Assembly: GCA_001805205.1 (NCBI GenBank)
Contig: MHER01000003.1
Location: 1-9,483, forward strand
Length of the DNA: 9,483 nucleotides
Source of the DNA: Nitrospirae bacterium RIFCSPLOW2_12_42_9
Lineage (GTDB): Bacteria; Nitrospirota; 9FT-COMBO-42-15; HDB-SIOI813
Direction of reading: 5' to 3'
The notes under the pieces are model-generated. The model saw only the letters and a program-made list of their open reading frames with translations, was not told the origin of the DNA and searched no databases. The position numbers and the translations under genes were made by a program. Of this stretch, positions 1 to 5,559 are shown piece by piece. The number at the start of each line of letters is the position of its first letter. Positions within the stretch are counted from its first letter, which is position 1.

Positions 1-3
1 CAT
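1..3 (-). CDS. Start codon of a gene running off the window edge
   Basis: The first three bases read ATG on the minus strand. They are preceded by a strong Shine-Dalgarno AAGGAGG (10-16) at a 6-nt spacing. This fits the start of another gene on the same strand, downstream of the sugar transferase and separated from it by the large palindrome at 36-159. Only the start codon is visible, so no product can be given. From context it would probably belong to the exopolysaccharide locus, but that is inference. Confidence 0.6.
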
Positions 4-35
4 GTTCCGCCTCCTTCCAACTATTTCATACTGAA

Positions 36-159
36 GTTGATGCTCAAAAATACCCAAATGCAAGGAAGGATGAGGATTTGAGTCCGAGGCATACTCCCTG
101 TATGTTGAGGCTCAAATCCGAAGTTCTGACGCCGCAGATGGGCATTTTTCAGCATCAAC
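36..159. repeat. Large imperfect palindrome (REP/MITE-like intergenic repeat)
   Basis: The segment between the sugar transferase stop and the next start is one long nested inverted repeat. The outer arms are 36-61 and 134-159, each starting GTTGATGCT when read inward, with about 5 mismatches in 26. The inner arms are 74-94 and 100-119, both with GGATTTGAG at the outer end, around a centre near 97. The arms are symmetric about one point, so the whole 124 bp could fold as one hairpin as RNA or single-stranded DNA. It has no coding potential and lacks the terminal T-run of a simple terminator. A dispersed extragenic palindrome is the best guess. A structured RNA is an alternative. Confidence 0.7.
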
Positions 160-162
160 CAC

Positions 163-1296
163 CTAGTACGCACCCTTACCTCTAAAAACAACCCATGGTG
201 TTAGAAGTATAATCTTTATATCCAGCCATACTGACCAACCAATTATGTATCTTATGTCCAGCCGTACCATCTCATCAAAGGTAGTTGAGCTTCTCCCCTT
301 CGTTTGCCAAAGACCTGTAATCCCGGGTTTTACTTCCATCAGCCGGCGTTTATGCCATATATCATAAATCTTGACCTCATAAGGAACCGGCGGCCTCGGC
401 CCCACTATAGACATCTCACCTTTTAATACATTCAGAAACTGTGGCAGTTCATCGAGACTTGTCTTCCGCAGGAACTTCCCAACAAAAGTCACCCTCGGGT
501 CATCTTTAATCTTAAAGACTTCATCCTTATTCCCTTTTTTTTCGTTTGTATCATAGCTCTTCTGCTCAAGGATGAATTTATTTATGTATTCCTGATGTAC
601 CTTCGGGTCATTATTTATATACATTGTCCTGAATTTAAGGAAGGTAAACCTCTCACCATACTGACCAATCCTCTCCTGCCTGAAAAAGACATCTCCTTTT
701 GATGTAAGTTTTATTAATAAAGGTATTATTAGCAATAACGGTGAGAAGATTATCAACCCGGCTATACTACCAATCACATCTATAAACCTCTTAAATAATA
801 GAGCCCCTTTCCTGGAGTTGTTTTTCTTCTCAAGGTCTGGATATAGATGCGAGGTGCTGTCCAATTTAATGCTTCCATCTTCTTGCGGAAAGATATAAAG
901 TGATATCTCTATTCGATTTGTAAACTCTTTACCCAGAACACCTGAAAGATTGCCATGTATCTTTTCTCTTAAGGAGGTCTTATCAGTTCCATTCATCTCA
1001 GTAAATAAGACACCAATAATAGAATCATGTTTATACCATCCCTTAACATCTATCTCTCTCGTGGAAGAAAACAGGACAGATGCAATATCCTTAAGGACTT
1101 CATCCTTTCTTTTAACCCGCTGAAACCTTTCAATGTCTAACAGCATTAATAAAAAGGGCCTTTTTGTGCGCTCTGTCCTTTTTCTCTCATTGCTGAGTAC
1201 TTCTGAAAAATAATCTTCTACATATAAACCATTATTCTGGTCAAAAAGAACTTGCGTAATGTGATTATTGTTTTTCTTGCTCTTTTTAGGCGACAT
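163..1296 (-). CDS. Bacterial sugar transferase (phosphoglycosyl transferase) with degenerate GGDEF-like N-terminus
   Basis: A 377-residue protein predicted to transfer a sugar-phosphate from a nucleotide sugar to undecaprenyl phosphate, the first membrane step of exopolysaccharide synthesis. Residues about 165-377 form the monotopic sugar transferase domain: FKRFIDVIGS at 168, a hydrophobic re-entrant segment at about 174-196, FLKFRTM at 219, the DELPQ catalytic motif at 282, SIVGPRP at 296 and PGITGLWQ at 324. The usual multi-span plus nucleotide-binding-like N-terminal half of WcaJ-type enzymes is absent. Instead, residues about 17-140 resemble a diguanylate cyclase fold (FLLMLLDIERF, then KDIASVLF), but the GGDEF position reads KHDSI, so it should be catalytically dead. 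The ATG start has only a weak Shine-Dalgarno. It follows the NusG-like gene by 118 nt, which hold an ops-like element. Confidence 0.9.
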   Translation of the reverse strand: MSPKKSKKNNNHITQVLFDQNNGLYVEDYFSEVLSNERKRTERTKRPFLLMLLDIERFQRVKRKDEVLKDIASVLFSSTREIDVKGWYKHDSIIGVLFTEMNGTDKTSLREKIHGNLSGVLGKEFTNRIEISLYIFPQEDGSIKLDSTSHLYPDLEKKNNSRKGALLFKRFIDVIGSIAGLIIFSPLLLIIPLLIKLTSKGDVFFRQERIGQYGERFTFLKFRTMYINNDPKVHQEYINKFILEQKSYDTNEKKGNKDEVFKIKDDPRVTFVGKFLRKTSLDELPQFLNVLKGEMSIVGPRPPVPYEVKIYDIWHKRRLMEVKPGITGLWQTKGRSSTTFDEMVRLDIRYIIGWSVWLDIKIILLTPWVVFRGKGAY

Positions 1297-1319
1297 TTTT
1301 AAACCGCTTATTTAAAGTT

Positions 1320-1336
1320 AAAGGCAGGCTGCCGCC
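1320..1336 (-). promoter_or_regulatory. ops-like element in the leader of the sugar transferase gene
   Basis: Read on the minus strand, this stretch is GGCGGCAGCCTGCCTTT. The known E. coli ops core recruited by RfaH is GGCGGTAGCGT followed by GC and a T-rich run. The two agree at 9 of 11 core positions and at the following GC and TTT. It lies between a NusG/RfaH-family gene and a polysaccharide gene on the same transcript, which is where such a site would be expected. It can also form a small GGCA/TGCC hairpin. Function is inferred from resemblance and position only. Recognition sequences differ between NusG-paralogue families, so chance similarity is possible. Confidence 0.4.
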
Positions 1337-1339
1337 ATT

Positions 1340-1356
1340 ACGGGTATATGACCCGT
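1340..1356 (-). other. Short hairpin in the leader upstream of the ops-like site
   Basis: A perfect 6-bp stem (ACGGGT/ACCCGT) with a 5-nt loop lies just 5' of the ops-like element on the minus-strand transcript. A weaker hairpin (GGAT/ATCC ends, 1360-1380) lies 5' of that. No U-run follows, so this is not an intrinsic terminator. A pause or antitermination structure is possible. Confidence 0.4.
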
Positions 1357-1414
1357 CCTGGATAATCTTTATGTTAATCCGGGCAACCATTATTAAGGCT
1401 GCTGATTTGGAGAT

Positions 1415-1882
1415 TTAAGAGGTCTTTCGAAGGATGGCGGCCGGTAGAACTATTCTTGATTGGGAAGAGATAGCGTTTAGTAATATTATTACTCTATCAG
1501 AGTCTTTAACACGACTATCAAATATCCCACCGACCCCTTCTAAAGGCCCCTCTTTAATCTCTACCCTCTCACCCTTTGAAAATGATGGAGGCTCTAAGTG
1601 TACAAAACCATCTTTTATCCTGGCCTTTATCGACTCAATCAGTGATTCATCCACTGCAGCAGGTTCAGAACCGAAACTAACTATAGAGGAAACACCTCTT
1701 GAGTACTTGACCAATCTTTGCTGTGTTTCAATATCAAACTTTGTAAATATATAGCCTGAAAAAAGTGACTTACCTGGTGCTATCCTGGGATAAAATGTTT
1801 CAATATTAGACTGGATAAGAAAGCGTTCGGCTATTGCCTCCTGCCGTGGTTTAGTATGTACTGCATACCATTGTTGTCCCAT
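1415..1882 (-). CDS. NusG/RfaH-family transcription elongation factor for polysaccharide genes
   Basis: A specialised NusG paralogue, about 155 residues, predicted to bind RNA polymerase and promote read-through of a long exopolysaccharide operon. The N-terminal NGN domain opens with QWYAVHTKPRQE, typical of RfaH/UpxY/LoaP-type factors, and continues with FYPRI and FSGYIFTKFD. The C-terminal KOW domain is recognisable from GERVEIKEGPLEGVGGIF. I start it at the ATG at 1880-1882 rather than the in-frame GTG at 1898-1900. The GTG would be only about 8 nt from the start of a transcript made from the sigma-54-like box at 1919-1934, and it lacks a Shine-Dalgarno. The ATG is preceded by GTGAGG, although at a long 12-nt spacing. 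The sugar transferase gene follows downstream. It is too divergent from housekeeping NusG to be that gene, which normally sits with ribosomal protein genes. Confidence 0.88.
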   Translation of the reverse strand: MGQQWYAVHTKPRQEAIAERFLIQSNIETFYPRIAPGKSLFSGYIFTKFDIETQQRLVKYSRGVSSIVSFGSEPAAVDESLIESIKARIKDGFVHLEPPSFSKGERVEIKEGPLEGVGGIFDSRVKDSDRVIILLNAISSQSRIVLPAAILRKTS

Positions 1883-1918
1883 GTTGATAAGATGCCTCAC
1901 TCAAATATATTTAAAACT

Positions 1919-1934
1919 TGCAATTTAAATGCCA
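1919..1934 (-). promoter_or_regulatory. Sigma-54 (-24/-12) promoter upstream of the NusG-like gene
   Basis: The minus strand reads TGGCATTTAAATTGCA, matching the RpoN consensus TGGCAYRNNNNTTGCW at every defined position except the R. The GG and GC dinucleotides have the required spacing. Transcription would start near 1908, giving a leader of about 25 nt to the ATG at 1882. Control by RpoN and an enhancer-binding protein is established for some exopolysaccharide loci. No activator gene is visible in the window. Confidence 0.7.
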
Positions 1935-1954
1935 ATAAAATGACTTTTTAATAC

Positions 1955-1970
1955 TGCCTTAGTTATGCCA
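1955..1970 (-). promoter_or_regulatory. Second, weaker sigma-54-like box in tandem
   Basis: The minus strand reads TGGCATAACTAAGGCA. It keeps the -24 element, the purine, and the GG-to-GC spacing of the RpoN consensus, but has AG where TT is expected before GC. It lies exactly 36 bp upstream of the better box. It could be a second start site, a decoy binding site or a chance match. Confidence 0.35.
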
Positions 1971-2126
1971 TACTCATTTCAGTGTCTCATAACCATTTGA
2001 TTTTGTTAGATACTGAAAAGGCGGTAGAAAATAGAGAGAACTTTATAGAATTATTTTTACCCAATTTATTACCTAATCTTCCCACATTTAAGAATTACCA
2101 AAAGAGTGGAAATGATTGGGAAAGGG
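1971..2126. other. AT-rich intergenic region between the GTPase gene and the sigma-54-like boxes
   Basis: This stretch between the GTPase stop codon and the -24/-12 boxes is AT-rich and has no credible gene on either strand. It is the expected place for enhancer-binding-protein and IHF sites, but I could not identify a clear dyad repeat. No convincing terminator for the GTPase gene is visible. Confidence 0.4.
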
Positions 2127-3383
2127 CTATAAAATTATCCCGCCCGCTACAGGATGACCCTTATCCTCAATTACAAAACGACCCATTTCAGGGATTTCAA
2201 TAAAGGAATCAACTGCTACAGGTCTACTCAGGGCGATTTCTACCTCTGCTATCTCAGCAGCCTTTATCTCCCTGGCATCCTTTTCCACTACCTCTATAGT
2301 TGCAGGATCAAAGCGTCTGTAAATATTCCCGATCCTCCCTTCAACCTCCTGGGTAGCACATCTGAAGGTGAGAGAATCACCCTTATGATAGGTATTATCA
2401 CCCATCCAGAAGATATTCGCATGGATTGATTTTGTTACCTTGTAGTCTTTCTCATGTCCCCCGCTTGTTTGTTTAACAATTACATCCCCCCTTACTGCAG
2501 GTTTATCTATGCACATTCCAATACACTCACCTGTTTCTGTCCTCTCTAATCCCTCTTCATTAAACTTCTCTATAGATAATACCTTTGTTTTCTCACCTTT
2601 AGGTAATATAAATAGCTCTTCTCCCTTTTTTATGCGGCCTGCCTCAATCCGTCCAACTATAATCTTCTTACCATCAATATCATATACATCCTGTACTGGA
2701 AATCTTAGAGGCTTTTCTTCTACGACCAGTGTCTCAAAATTGTCTAATGCCTCTAGTATTGTAGGTCCATTAAACCATCTCAGACGTTCATCCGGCTTTG
2801 CAACATTAGAACCATGTTTTGCAGAAATCGGGATAATATAAGATGGGGTAATATTTAACTGTTTTAAGATTTGTGTAATCTCAGTGGAAATTGCATCAAA
2901 CCTCTCTTTGGAATAATCAACCATATCCATCTTGTTTACAATAACAGCAATCTGTCTTAATCCAAGGAGGCTGAGAATAAAACTATGCCGCCTTGTCTGA
3001 TCCATTATCCCTTCAAAAACATCTATGAGGAGGAGGGCTGCCTCTGCCTGTGAAGACCCTGTTATCATATTCTTAAGAAACTCTTTATGTCCGGGTGCAT
3101 CTATGATTACATATTGCCTCTTGGAAGAGTTAAAGAATGTCTGGGCAATGTCTATGGTAATGCCGCGCTGTCTCTCCTCTTCAAGGTGGTCCATTGCAAA
3201 GGAGAACTCTAATTCCCTGCCTGCCTGCTGTGAGGCGATCTTTATCTCCTCGATCTTATCCTCAGGTAATGAGCCAGTGTCGTATAACAGCCTTCCAATT
3301 AATGTACTTTTACCGTGGTCTACATGTCCCACTATCACTATCGGGAGTGAATGCCCGGTAACTTCTGAAATAGTTCTTTCCAC
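2127..3383 (-). CDS. CysN/EF-1alpha-like translational-GTPase-family protein (putative sulfate adenylyltransferase subunit 1)
   Basis: A 418-residue GTPase with the full motif set: G1 GHVDHGKS at 19-26, RGITID at 73-78, DAPGH at 95-99, NKMD at 150-153 and SAKHG at 187-191, then two beta-barrel domains ending in VAGGIIL. The stretch [14 protein letters not shown] near 128 is typical of CysN, the regulatory subunit of ATP sulfurylase. However, the P-loop is GHVDHGKS, more like EF-Tu/EF-1alpha than the usual CysN GSVDDGKS, and the length is below that of E. coli CysN (about 475). No CysD or CysC gene is next to it. The start is a GTG with an in-frame TAA immediately before it and an AAGGGG Shine-Dalgarno, so no longer start exists. 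A role in PAPS supply for polysaccharide sulfation is possible but unproven. Confidence 0.75.
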   Translation of the reverse strand: MERTISEVTGHSLPIVIVGHVDHGKSTLIGRLLYDTGSLPEDKIEEIKIASQQAGRELEFSFAMDHLEEERQRGITIDIAQTFFNSSKRQYVIIDAPGHKEFLKNMITGSSQAEAALLLIDVFEGIMDQTRRHSFILSLLGLRQIAVIVNKMDMVDYSKERFDAISTEITQILKQLNITPSYIIPISAKHGSNVAKPDERLRWFNGPTILEALDNFETLVVEEKPLRFPVQDVYDIDGKKIIVGRIEAGRIKKGEELFILPKGEKTKVLSIEKFNEEGLERTETGECIGMCIDKPAVRGDVIVKQTSGGHEKDYKVTKSIHANIFWMGDNTYHKGDSLTFRCATQEVEGRIGNIYRRFDPATIEVVEKDAREIKAAEIAEVEIALSRPVAVDSFIEIPEMGRFVIEDKGHPVAGGIIL

Positions 3384-3421
3384 TTAAATATCCCCTTTCA
3401 TCTGAAAATCCCCCCTCACCC

Positions 3422-3448
3422 TTCCCTCTCCCCTCAGGGGAGAGGGAA
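3422..3448. repeat. Perfect 12-bp-stem palindrome (REP-like hairpin)
   Basis: TTCCCTCTCCCC and its exact reverse complement flank a 3-nt loop between the 38-residue membrane protein gene and the GTPase gene. A related C-rich tail (CCCCCTCACCC, 3411-3421) adjoins it. The plus strand continues into TTTTTT (3449-3454), so it has the shape of an intrinsic terminator for plus-strand transcription, but no plus-strand gene precedes it. On the minus strand the A-run comes first, so termination there is unlikely. A dispersed extragenic palindrome that could stabilise the upstream mRNA is the best reading. Confidence 0.7.
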
Positions 3449-3452
3449 TTTT

Positions 3453-3569
3453 TTAATGCCCAGGCTTCACACCATGGGAATAAAATAAAAACCACCAGAA
3501 AAAGATTAATACAAGCACCAGCGTACCAAAGAAAATTGCCGGACCTAATTTGCTGCTGGATTCCTTCAT
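3453..3569 (-). CDS. 38-residue single-span membrane protein resembling cytochrome oxidase subunit IIa
   Basis: A small gene with a clear ATG (3567-3569), a strong purine-rich Shine-Dalgarno (GGGGGAGGG) about 8 nt upstream and a TAA stop. It begins 29 bp after the stop of the thioredoxin-like gene. The protein starts MKESSSKLGP, has one transmembrane helix at about residues 10-30 (FFGTLVLVLIFFWWFLFY), and ends SHGVKPGH. Size, single helix and the aromatic/glycine ending resemble subunit IIa of ba3-type heme-copper oxidases, as I recall the Thermus 34-residue protein. No oxidase subunit I or II gene is in the window, so the partner is unknown. A generic membrane anchor for the neighbouring periplasmic proteins is the alternative. 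Confidence 0.7.
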   Translation of the reverse strand: MKESSSKLGPAIFFGTLVLVLIFFWWFLFYSHGVKPGH

Positions 3570-3598
3570 AATATTAGCCCTCCCCCTGCGACCCTATC

Positions 3599-4081
3599 TT
3601 AATTTAATACCTCTTTCAATCGGGCCTCTATCTCGCCCTTCCCGGTAAATCCCATAAAGATGTGCCTCACAATCCCATCCTTATCGATTACAAAAAGCCA
3701 CGGCTCTCCAATGACACCATATTGCTCACCCAGGGCTGCTGCCTCATCCTCCGGCCCCCAGAACTTGGAAGCACGATGGGTCTTTAATATCGCGGCTGCT
3801 TCATTCACATATTGAGGCATAATCTCCCTGATGTTAGACCACATCTTCTCACACCAGATGCAATGGTCAGGATTGCCAAACATAAGGAGGATGACCTTCC
3901 CATCCTCATGGGCTTTGCGAAGGTCGTCTGTTGTCAGCGGTGCATTATCTCCAACCTCCACCCTCGATTTACCCTCGGGCAAGCCCCTTAAACCTGCATA
4001 GGAACTGACCGGTAGGATCAGATAAGATATGGATACAAATGATAATAAAAGAAAGAGATGAAAGGGCCTGTATTGTATCAT
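3599..4081 (-). CDS. Exported thioredoxin-like protein (CIWC)
   Basis: A 160-residue thioredoxin-fold protein predicted to be periplasmic. An N-terminal hydrophobic segment (LFLLLSFVSISYLILPVSSYA, about 9-29) acts as the signal peptide. The redox motif CIWC is at 74-77, and the cis-proline region GEPWLFVIDKDG is at 125-136. It is clearly paralogous to the other two thioredoxin domains in the cluster: compare VGDNAPLTTDDLRKAHEDGK here with VGDKAPLITEELQRAHEEGK in the protein at 5546-6223. Its ATG overlaps the stop of the Trx-MCO fusion gene (ATGA), implying translational coupling. Substrates are unknown. Reduction of copper-site cysteines, heme-cysteine reduction or copper transfer to the neighbouring oxidase are plausible. 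Confidence 0.85.
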   Translation of the reverse strand: MIQYRPFHLFLLLSFVSISYLILPVSSYAGLRGLPEGKSRVEVGDNAPLTTDDLRKAHEDGKVILLMFGNPDHCIWCEKMWSNIREIMPQYVNEAAAILKTHRASKFWGPEDEAAALGEQYGVIGEPWLFVIDKDGIVRHIFMGFTGKGEIEARLKEVLN

Positions 4082-5559
4082 TTTGCCCCCCCTCCCGTTA
4101 CACTCATTACAAGGATGGGAACTTCCTTTACTAATTCTCTCGTATGTCCCTCGTGATCATCATTGAACTTCCTTGGGGAATCCCCCGGGGACTTCCCTGG
4201 GGAGACACCAGGGGATTCGTGCCTGTGACCTTCATGGGACTTCTCAGGAGATTCAACCTCCATCAATCTCTCTTCCAACCCACCTGGCATAACTATGCTG
4301 TGATAAAATGGCCACCTTCCAGGCTTAGTCGCAGTTACGACTATGTCATACCTCTTCCCCGGATAGATAGTCAGACTTTCCCGTTCCTGTGTTACTGAGA
4401 TGATGTAACCATCCTCGTGCGTAATAAGAAAACCTCCTGGAAATCTGAGCGTATGAGGAAGATGACCGATGTTGGCAAGCCTGATCCTGATCTTTTCCCC
4501 TTCTCTTGAATCCATGATAATGGGGTTATCACCTGTGATAACCCTCTCGTTGATGGTTGTTATATCATTGTCTAACATTGTCCTTGGATGGCCTGCACCG
4601 TAGTGTTCCTCTCCTTTGGACACCTTACTGCTCCAGTCACTCAGTATATAAACGAATTCTTTATCAAACTTCTGCTCATCTTTAGCCTCAACAATAAAGG
4701 CCCCGTAGAGTCCCCTGCTCAGGTGTTCTGCCATATTCCAGCTACAATGGTAGAGATGGGTCCCTGCCGGTTTTGCAATGAACTCTCCATAGGTATATTC
4801 ATAGCCAGGATCAACAACGATCTCCTGTTCCTGAAGCGCAACCCTCGGATTAACACTGAGACCATGAAAGAAAAGCCCGTGCTTTGCCCCGCTTTCATTC
4901 ACGAGTTTAATCTTAACTGTATCCCCCTCCCTGACCCTTATCTCCGGACCAGGGACTGTGCCGTTATAAGTCCAGACCATTGCCTTGTTTCCTCCAAGAT
5001 TTATCTCCCCTTCTCTTACTGTAAGAATGAATTCCTTTATCTCAGCAGGGACTGAAATCGGGAAAATATCTTCCAGTTCCTTGCCGGTAAATCGCCCTAT
5101 AAATATCTTTTGCAACACTCCCTCTTTATCTATAACAAATGTCCATGGTTCTCCCATGGTAACAAAACCATAGAGCCTTTTTAATGTAACAGTCTCCTCG
5201 TCCATCGCACCGAGCATGTCCTGGCCGCCTTTTACAATAAAGGCCACATCATCTTTGTATCGCTTTGCCTCTCCTTCGATAAAATCCACTACCGAATCAC
5301 AATTTGTACACTGCATAGGATTTGAAAGCAGCACTAAAACAATCGCCTTCCCTTCTTCATGAAGGCCTTTAATGAGGTCTGTCAGGAGGACCTTCTCTCC
5401 TATCTTGACCTTCGATGTCTTTAATATCTCCTGAGACGCAAAGACATCCTCCAATTGCAATAACAGAAGACAGAAGACAGAAGTCATAAGACAGTATAAA
5501 AATAAAAAACCCTTTCTCTGACCTCTGATTTCTAACTTCTTACTTTTACTCATGTCCAT
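4078..5559 (-). CDS. Thioredoxin-like domain fused to a degenerate two-domain multicopper oxidase
   Basis: A 493-residue exported fusion. Residues about 17-41 are a signal peptide. Residues 45-165 form a thioredoxin-like domain with CTNC at 84-87 and the cis-proline segment GEPWTFVIDKEG. Residues about 175-435 are two cupredoxin domains of the MCO family (NGTVPGPEIRVREGD, GTHLYHCSWNMAEH). Copper ligands are only partly kept. Domain 1 has H227, H232, H271, C272 and H279, enough for a type 1-like site, but the HCH and HxHxH type 3 histidines are replaced (S273, F230). Domain 2 has lost nearly all ligands (HTLRFP at 369, YHS at 419 where HCH is expected). Four-electron oxidase chemistry is therefore unlikely, and electron transfer or a structural role is more plausible. 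The tail is His-rich (HEGHRHE, DDHEGH) around a four-copy SPG repeat. The start ATG has GGAGA at 7 nt and overlaps the upstream gene by 14 nt. Confidence 0.85.
   Translation of the reverse strand: MDMSKSKKLEIRGQRKGFLFLYCLMTSVFCLLLLQLEDVFASQEILKTSKVKIGEKVLLTDLIKGLHEEGKAIVLVLLSNPMQCTNCDSVVDFIEGEAKRYKDDVAFIVKGGQDMLGAMDEETVTLKRLYGFVTMGEPWTFVIDKEGVLQKIFIGRFTGKELEDIFPISVPAEIKEFILTVREGEINLGGNKAMVWTYNGTVPGPEIRVREGDTVKIKLVNESGAKHGLFFHGLSVNPRVALQEQEIVVDPGYEYTYGEFIAKPAGTHLYHCSWNMAEHLSRGLYGAFIVEAKDEQKFDKEFVYILSDWSSKVSKGEEHYGAGHPRTMLDNDITTINERVITGDNPIIMDSREGEKIRIRLANIGHLPHTLRFPGGFLITHEDGYIISVTQERESLTIYPGKRYDIVVTATKPGRWPFYHSIVMPGGLEERLMEVESPEKSHEGHRHESPGVSPGKSPGDSPRKFNDDHEGHTRELVKEVPILVMSVTGGGAK
4168..4215 (-). 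repeat. Four 12-bp tandem repeats encoding an SPGx tail
   Basis: Four consecutive 12-bp units encode SPGV, SPGK, SPGD and SPRK near residues 449-464 of the Trx-MCO fusion. All begin TCCCC on the coding strand. They lie between two His-rich clusters in the C-terminal tail. Copy number may vary between strains by slippage. Confidence 0.8.
5464..5542. repeat. Two inverted blocks of heptad repeats inside a signal-peptide coding region
   Basis: On the plus strand, 5464-5491 is four heptads of the form CAGAAGA/CAGAAGT/CATAAGA. Positions 5515-5542 are four heptads of the opposite-strand form (TCTCTGA, CCTCTGA, TTTCTAA, CTTCTTA). The two blocks are therefore inverted relative to each other around an AT-rich centre. 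They lie at the 5' end of the Trx-MCO fusion gene and encode KKLEIRGQRK and CLMTSVFCLLL of its signal peptide. Such heptads resemble low-complexity intergenic repeats. Confidence 0.7.

Noticed and set aside
1297..1414. Cyclic di-GMP riboswitch in the sugar transferase leader
   Set aside because: The leader has hairpins and the gene has a GGDEF-like domain, but I could not find the conserved GEMM core or tetraloop/receptor pattern.
1982..2203. Plus-strand open frame between the NusG-like gene and the GTPase gene
   Set aside because: It starts at a GTG without a ribosome site, runs into the antisense of the conserved GTPase C-terminus, and its protein shows no family features.
3422..3454. Intrinsic terminator on the plus strand (GC hairpin plus TTTTTT)
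   Set aside because: The shape fits, but there is no plus-strand gene to terminate, and the element resembles dispersed palindromes. It is kept as a repeat only.
3310..3495. 61-codon minus-strand frame overlapping the small membrane protein and the GTPase start
   Set aside because: It reads the membrane protein gene and the palindrome in another frame. Its composition is repeat-derived and it overlaps the GTPase coding region.
5464..5494. CRISPR-like or regulatory tandem repeat
   Set aside because: Units are 7 bp with no spacers and lie inside a coding region, so this is a short tandem repeat and not a CRISPR array.
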